9,257 bases of DNA, from assembly GCA_903827735.1 (NCBI GenBank), contig CAIKJM010000005.1, positions 1-9,257 of the forward strand. Direction: 5' to 3'. This document shows, in pieces, positions 6,367-9,257 of this stretch. Source of the stretch: an uncultured Rhodanobacter sp. GTDB lineage: Bacteria > Pseudomonadota > Gammaproteobacteria > Xanthomonadales > Rhodanobacteraceae. The position numbers and the translations under genes are program-made. The notes under the pieces were generated by a model. It did no database searches and had not been told where the DNA came from. It saw nothing but the letters and a program-made list of their open reading frames with translations. The first letter of the stretch is position 1. The number at the start of each line of letters is the position of its first letter.

Positions 6367-6490
6367 CTGGTAACGGTATGGGCAGCGAGCCGCGTGGTGC
6401 GGAATCAGGAGATTACTCTATCGGGTTTACTTGCCGGCCTTGTGAAGCCACAAGTAACATGGGTGTTCTGCCCAGGAGCGGAATCGATTC
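6367..6490. promoter_or_regulatory. gcvR-dapA divergent control region
   Basis: This 124-base gap must serve both genes. For dapA, TTGCCG (6431-6436) with an 18-base spacer and TAACAT (6455-6460) is a moderate sigma-70 match. The same stretch holds overlapping inverted repeats: TTACTTG (6427-6433) with CAAGTAA (6451-6457), and CTTGTG (6439-6444) with CACAAG (6449-6454). They share the right arm and cannot pair at the same time. AGGAG at 6474-6478 is the only Shine-Dalgarno candidate for dapA, 12 bases before its TTG. Confidence 0.45.
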
Positions 6491-7387
6491 TTGAACATTC
6501 GCGGAAGTATTTGCGCGCTGGTTACCCCTTTCACCGCAGACGGCTCGCTCGATCTGTCGGCTTTCGCCCGGCTGATCGATTTTCAGCTCGCTGGCGGCAC
6601 GCAGGCGTTGGTGGTGGCCGGGTCGACCGGCGAAGCGCATATGCTGGAGCACGATGAGTTCGATCGTCTGCTCGCTTATGCGGTAGAGCGTGTCGCAGGC
6701 CGCGTGCCGGTGATCGCCGGTACCGGCGAGGCGGGTACAGCCAAAACCATCGCCCTGACCCGCCGTGCCAAGGCCCTCGGCGTCGACGCCGCGCTGGTCG
6801 TAGTGCCGTATTACGTCCGCCCGACCCAGGAAGGCCTGCGCCGGCACTATCTCGATGTGGCCGACCACGGCGAGCTGCCGGTGCTGATGTATAACGTGCC
6901 CAGCCGCACCGGCAGCGACCTGCTGCCGGAGACCGTGGCTAGCCTGCGTGATCATCCGGCCATCATCGGCATCAAGGAGGCGCGCGGCGATCGCGCGCGT
7001 ATTGACGCCCTTGCGGAACTTGTGAGCCCGGATTTCGTCTATCTCTCCGGCGACGATGCATCGGCCGGCACCGCCATGCTGGCGGGAGCGGGCGGTACAA
7101 TATCAGTGGTGGTGAACCTAGTGCCTCAGGCATTTAGGGCACTTTGCGATGCGGCGCTTGCCGGCGACACGGCGCAAACGGCGCGCTGTCACGCCGCGCT
7201 TAGTCCGCTGGTGCAGGCCTTGGACTGTGCGCCGAACCCGATTGCGGTAAAGGCCGGCTTGCCGGTTTTGGGGCTGGGCTTGGCCGTGCCAAGGTTACCT
7301 CTGGTTGAATTGAACGACGGTCCGGATCGCGCCCGATTGCACCAAGCGCTGTCCAGTCTGGCATCCTTGGCGACTGCCGCTGCTTGA
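6491..7387 (+). CDS. dapA: 4-hydroxy-tetrahydrodipicolinate synthase
   Basis: A 298-residue class I aldolase-type enzyme that condenses pyruvate with aspartate semialdehyde, the first committed step of diaminopimelate and lysine synthesis. The Schiff-base lysine is K162 in IIGIKEARG. Y134 and R139 are in MYNVPSRTG, and Y107/Y108 in PYYVRPTQEGL. The triad threonine (E. coli T44) is serine here (S45 of AGSTGEA), with T46 after it. Compared with E. coli, the allosteric lysine-site residues S48, A49, H56, N80 and E84 correspond to A49, H50, F57, A81 and K85, so lysine inhibition is probably lost or weak. The start is TTG at 6491; the protein then begins MNIRGSI, close to MFTGSI of E. coli, and there is no other start in frame nearby. 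AGGAG is 12 bases upstream, a long spacing. bamC follows after 34 bases, probably in the same transcript. Confidence 0.95.
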   Translation: MNIRGSICALVTPFTADGSLDLSAFARLIDFQLAGGTQALVVAGSTGEAHMLEHDEFDRLLAYAVERVAGRVPVIAGTGEAGTAKTIALTRRAKALGVDAALVVVPYYVRPTQEGLRRHYLDVADHGELPVLMYNVPSRTGSDLLPETVASLRDHPAIIGIKEARGDRARIDALAELVSPDFVYLSGDDASAGTAMLAGAGGTISVVVNLVPQAFRALCDAALAGDTAQTARCHAALSPLVQALDCAPNPIAVKAGLPVLGLGLAVPRLPLVELNDGPDRARLHQALSSLASLATAAA

Positions 7388-7421
7388 CGGCTGTCTGAAC
7401 TTTCTCACGGAATCCGATTAC

Positions 7422-8027
7422 ATGAAGAAAACACCACTCCTCGTGGCCCTGCCGCTTCTGGCCCTCAGTGGTCTGCTGCTCTCCGGCTGCGGCATGTTCC
7501 GCTCACACAAGGCGTGGGACACCGCCCAACAGGAGTCGCCGCTGGAGATTCCGCCGCAGCTCGATCGCCCCACGACCACGGCGGCACTGGTCATTCCGCC
7601 GCCGGGCGGCAACCAGCCTACGTCCAACGGTGCGACCGCCAGCATCAACGGCGGTTCAGCCGGCGCGATTACCGATGGCTTCGTTATGACAGGCAACGTC
7701 GACGACGCCTACAAGCAGGTTGGTGCCCAGCTGGCCGACGGTAGCCTTGGCCAGGTCACCGCGCACGACGATGCTGCCCGTACCTATACGGTGAGCGTGC
7801 CCAATGCCGTAATCCAGCAGAAAAAGAAGGGCTTCTTTGGGATGTTCAAGAAGAGCACGCCGGTGCCCGCCGATGCGGCTGGTTCGACCACGCACCCGGT
7901 GCAGATCATGATCGACAGCAGCGGTACGGAAGCCAGCGAAGTGCGCGCTCAGGGTGATGCGCCTGCCGTGATCAAGGTGGTCGATGCGCTGAGGACGAAA
8001 CTGGGCAAGAAGAAGAAAGACAAATAA
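7422..8027 (+). CDS. bamC: BamC/NlpB-like outer-membrane lipoprotein, short single-domain form
   Basis: A 201-residue lipoprotein. The signal peptide is residues 1-22 with lipobox LSGC, so C23 would be lipidated; the next residue is Gly rather than Asp, consistent with outer-membrane sorting. Residues 24-60 are polar and Pro-rich (AQQESPLEIPPQLDRP ... ALVIPPP), like the unstructured N-terminus by which E. coli BamC binds BamD. One domain follows (about 84-195: FVMTGNVDDAYKQVGAQL ... YTVSVPN ... VIKVVDALRTKL), with a Lys-rich tail. E. coli BamC is about 344 residues and has two such domains, so this form appears to keep only one. A basic insert KKKGFFGMFKK lies at about 134-144. The position right after dapA matches E. 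coli dapA-bamC and is the main support for the name. The ATG has only a weak Shine-Dalgarno sequence. Likely a BAM-complex accessory; sequence identity is low. Confidence 0.75.
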   Translation: MKKTPLLVALPLLALSGLLLSGCGMFRSHKAWDTAQQESPLEIPPQLDRPTTTAALVIPPPGGNQPTSNGATASINGGSAGAITDGFVMTGNVDDAYKQVGAQLADGSLGQVTAHDDAARTYTVSVPNAVIQQKKKGFFGMFKKSTPVPADAAGSTTHPVQIMIDSSGTEASEVRAQGDAPAVIKVVDALRTKLGKKKKDK

Positions 8028-8036
8028 GCCGGCGTT

Positions 8037-8063
8037 TACCCTGCATCGCGACGATGCAGGGTA
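8037..8063 (+). repeat. Strong 12-bp hairpin after bamC, first of two tandem hairpins
   Basis: TACCCTGCATCG (8037-8048) and CGATGCAGGGTA (8052-8063) form a perfect 12-bp stem with a CGA loop, 10 bases after the bamC stop. No T-tract follows. It may protect the 3' end of the dapA-bamC transcript in front of the true terminator. Confidence 0.75.
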
Positions 8064-8069
8064 GCGACG

Positions 8070-8099
8070 AAAAAGCCGCCCCTGAGAGGCGGCTTTTTT
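8070..8099. terminator. Bidirectional terminator between convergent bamC and fdxA
   Basis: GCCGCC (8075-8080) pairs with GGCGGC (8088-8093) around a 7-base loop, flanked by five A on the left and six T on the right (8094-8099), which extend the stem. It lies 20 bases from the fdxA stop and serves both convergent genes. Confidence 0.92.
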
Positions 8100-8119
8100 G
8101 TTTGGCGATCTGGGGAAAG

Positions 8120-8443
8120 TCAGCGTTGAAGCAGGTCGAGCTTGCCAGGTTTGTTTTCCCAGTCTTTCGCGTCAGCCGGAGCATCTTTGCGCTCGGTGAT
8201 CACCGGCCAGCCTTTGGCGAGCTCGGCGTTCAGCGCCACAAACGCTTCCTGACCGGCCGGCACGTCGTCTTCCGGGTAGATCGCATTGATCGGGCATTCC
8301 GGCTCGCACAACGTACAGTCGATGCACTCGTCCGGATCGATCACAAGAAAATTGGGGCCTTCGTGGAAGGCGTCGACCGGGCAGACTTCGACACAGTCGG
8401 TGTATTTGCACTTGATGCAGTTGTCGATGACAACAAAGGTCAT
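8120..8443 (-). CDS. fdxA: 7Fe ferredoxin ([3Fe-4S] plus [4Fe-4S]), FdxA family
   Basis: A 107-residue electron-transfer protein, the usual length for this family and very close to Azotobacter vinelandii ferredoxin I throughout (DNCIKCKYTDCVEVCPVD, EGPNFLVI, PDECIDCTLCEPECP, LNAELA, KDWENKPGKL). By analogy C9, C17 and C50 hold the [3Fe-4S] cluster, and C21, C40, C43 and C46 the [4Fe-4S] cluster. C12 is the free cysteine. The other free cysteine of FdI (C24, next to the 4Fe cluster) is Ala here (A25). The acidic C-terminal extension after residue 55 is typical. The start is ATG at 8443 with only a weak GGCGGG upstream. The gene is on the same strand as the tRNA-Glu upstream, with a 136-base gap. 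Its redox partner is unknown. Confidence 0.95.
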   Translation of the reverse strand: MTFVVIDNCIKCKYTDCVEVCPVDAFHEGPNFLVIDPDECIDCTLCEPECPINAIYPEDDVPAGQEAFVALNAELAKGWPVITERKDAPADAKDWENKPGKLDLLQR

Positions 8444-8579
8444 GAGTTACCCGCCAGATAAAGCTGCTTTTGTGAAGAGTGCGGCCATGAATGGCTGCTT
8501 CTGATCCCCACGTTCCGGCGAGAGCTGCAAGCTGCCGGTCAAGGCATAAACGGCGATCATGGACGATCGCAAAAACAGA
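8444..8579 (-). other. Gap between tRNA-Glu and fdxA
   Basis: Two small hairpins lie in this gap: GCGATC (8553-8558) with GATCGC (8565-8570), and GCGGCCAT (8481-8488) with ATGGCTGC (8491-8498), one mismatch. A run of five T occurs just past the tRNA CCA on the minus strand (8575-8571). I see no strong independent fdxA promoter, so read-through from the tRNA promoter or an unrecognised promoter is possible. Confidence 0.35.
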
Positions 8580-8655
8580 TGGTGCTCCCTACGAGACTCG
8601 AACTCGTGTTCCCGCCTTGAGAGGGCAGTGTCCTAGGCCACTAGACGAAGGGAGC
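8580..8655 (-). tRNA. tRNA-Glu (anticodon CUC), CCA encoded
   Basis: On the minus strand a 76-nt cloverleaf can be drawn: acceptor stem GCTCCCT with AGGGAGC, a T arm ACGAG-TTCGAGT-CTCGT, and an anticodon stem CTGCC with GGCGG around the loop CTCTCAA. The anticodon is CUC, reading GAG. The D arm TCTAGTGGCCTAGGAC resembles bacterial tRNA-Glu. The 3' end carries A73 and an encoded CCA; E. coli tRNA-Glu has G73, so the discriminator differs. It is transcribed leftward towards fdxA. Confidence 0.95.
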
Positions 8656-8675
8656 GTTATGCTGTGAGGCGCGCT

Positions 8676-8703
8676 AGTATAACGGAATTGTTTCGCCCGG
8701 CAA
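8676..8703 (-). promoter_or_regulatory. Sigma-70 promoter of tRNA-Glu with GC-rich discriminator
   Basis: On the minus strand TTGCCG (8703-8698), a 16-base spacer, then TATACT (8681-8676), followed by a GC-rich stretch AGCGCGCC before the start site. Such a discriminator is typical of stable-RNA promoters under stringent control. The tRNA begins 21 bases after the -10 box. Confidence 0.7.
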
Positions 8704-8716
8704 TGCTGGATATACA
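8688..8716 (+). promoter_or_regulatory. Sigma-70 promoter of pcnB, overlapping the tRNA-Glu promoter
   Basis: TTGTTT (8688-8693), a 17-base spacer, then TATACA (8711-8716) on the plus strand. The -35 regions of this and the divergent tRNA promoter overlap in space, so RNA polymerase can bind only one at a time. The 5' leader before the pcnB start would be about 100 bases. Confidence 0.6.
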
Positions 8717-8821
8717 ACAGTTTATGGCGTAACCCGCCGTGCTGACTCGCGCGTTACCGGCGATGAAAGTGTATCCAGTCATTGAACTCACGGCCAATCG
8801 TCCTGCAAGGATTTTTACCGC

Positions 8822-9257
8822 TTGAACCTAGAACCAGGGACCGACACGGACACCGACGTCACGCCGACGTTGCGGATCATTCCGCGCGACCAGCACATCA
8901 TCTCCCGCAAGAACATCAGCAAGGCCGCACTGCGCGTGCTTTACCGTTTGAACGAGGCGGGCTACACCGCGTATCTGGTCGGTGGTGCCGTCCGTGACCT
9001 GCTGCTGGGCCTGCACCCGAAGGACTTCGATGTCGCCACCAGCGCCACGCCGGACGAGGTCAAGCGGCTTTTCCGCAACTGCCGTCTGATTGGTCGACGT
9101 TTTCGTCTGGCGCACGTGGTATTCGGACCGGAGATCATCGAGGTGGCGACGTTTCGTGGCCTCGGTGAAGAGGGTGCCGAGGGCGATCGCCACATCGTCG
9201 ATGGGCGCATCGTGCGCGACAACATCTGGGGCACGATCGAAGAGGACGCCATTCGCC
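8822..9257 (+). CDS. pcnB: Poly(A) polymerase I, N-terminal part (partial, runs off right edge)
   Basis: The frame from TTG at 8822 is open to the window end (145 codons). After about 18 poorly conserved, Asp/Thr-rich residues it reads IIPRDQHIISRKNISKAALRVLYRLNEAGY, then YLVGGAVRDLLLG and PKDFDVAT, the nucleotidyltransferase motif with catalytic aspartates D68 and D70, then RNCRLIGRRFRLAHVVFGPEIIEVATFRG. The GRRFRLAHV segment separates PcnB from CCA-adding enzymes, and identity to E. coli PcnB is very high here. PcnB adds 3' poly(A) tails that mark RNAs for decay. The start is TTG at 8822, because the frame closes with a stop at 8783-8785 upstream and contains no ATG or GTG before the homology. 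AAGGA at 8807-8811 lies 10 bases before it. A second TTG at 8870 is possible. The E. coli gene also starts at a rare codon (AUU). Confidence 0.93.
   Translation, partial: MNLEPGTDTDTDVTPTLRIIPRDQHIISRKNISKAALRVLYRLNEAGYTAYLVGGAVRDLLLGLHPKDFDVATSATPDEVKRLFRNCRLIGRRFRLAHVVFGPEIIEVATFRGLGEEGAEGDRHIVDGRIVRDNIWGTIEEDAIR

Noticed and set aside
1..9257. Mobile element, CRISPR array, toxin-antitoxin or defence island
   Set aside because: No transposase, integrase, direct-repeat array or att-like duplication seen; gene content and order are conserved housekeeping. The tRNA-Glu has no adjacent integrase within the window.

Overview
The window is a GC-rich stretch of housekeeping genes from a gammaproteobacterium. 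Several protein sequences (PcnB, LpxO, DapA, the 7Fe ferredoxin, a PIN-PhoH ATPase, a short BamC-like lipoprotein) and the gene order suggest the Xanthomonadales/Lysobacterales, most likely the Rhodanobacteraceae (Dyella, Rhodanobacter or Luteibacter type). This is inferred from remembered family sequences; no search was run.

Layout. Bases 1-309 hold the start of a minus-strand BepA-type periplasmic M48 metalloprotease, cut by the window edge. Divergent from it are grxC and an AhpD-like carboxymuconolactone decarboxylase-family gene that overlap by ATGA and end at a strong terminator. Next, on the plus strand, is an NAD-type isocitrate dehydrogenase. It converges through a bidirectional terminator on a minus-strand cluster that reads, in transcription order, gcvR (GTG start), bcp, a PIN-PhoH ATPase and lpxO, spanning about 6366 down to 2461. 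Divergent from gcvR is dapA (TTG start) followed by a short BamC/NlpB-like lipoprotein. The arrangement gcvR-bcp divergent from dapA-bamC matches E. coli and is an old conserved neighbourhood. After bamC, two tandem hairpins (the second a bidirectional terminator) separate it from a minus-strand 7Fe ferredoxin (fdxA). Upstream of fdxA, on the same strand, lies tRNA-Glu(CUC) with an encoded CCA. Its promoter overlaps a divergent promoter for pcnB (poly(A) polymerase I, TTG start), which runs off the right edge.

How the genes relate. grxC, the AhpD-like protein and Bcp are thiol-redox or peroxide-defence proteins. Idh belongs to the TCA cycle and dapA to the lysine/peptidoglycan branch. BepA, BamC and LpxO act in outer-membrane assembly or lipid A modification. 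PIN-PhoH and PcnB point to RNA metabolism. GcvR is a glycine-responsive ACT-domain regulator in E. coli.

I see no mobile element, CRISPR array, defence island or undescribed multigene system. The points worth a second look are small: overlapping tRNA/pcnB promoters, loss of the lysine-feedback residues in DapA, a missing resolving cysteine in Bcp, several intergenic hairpins without U-tracts, two regions with mutually exclusive hairpins, and a possible leaderless bepA start.
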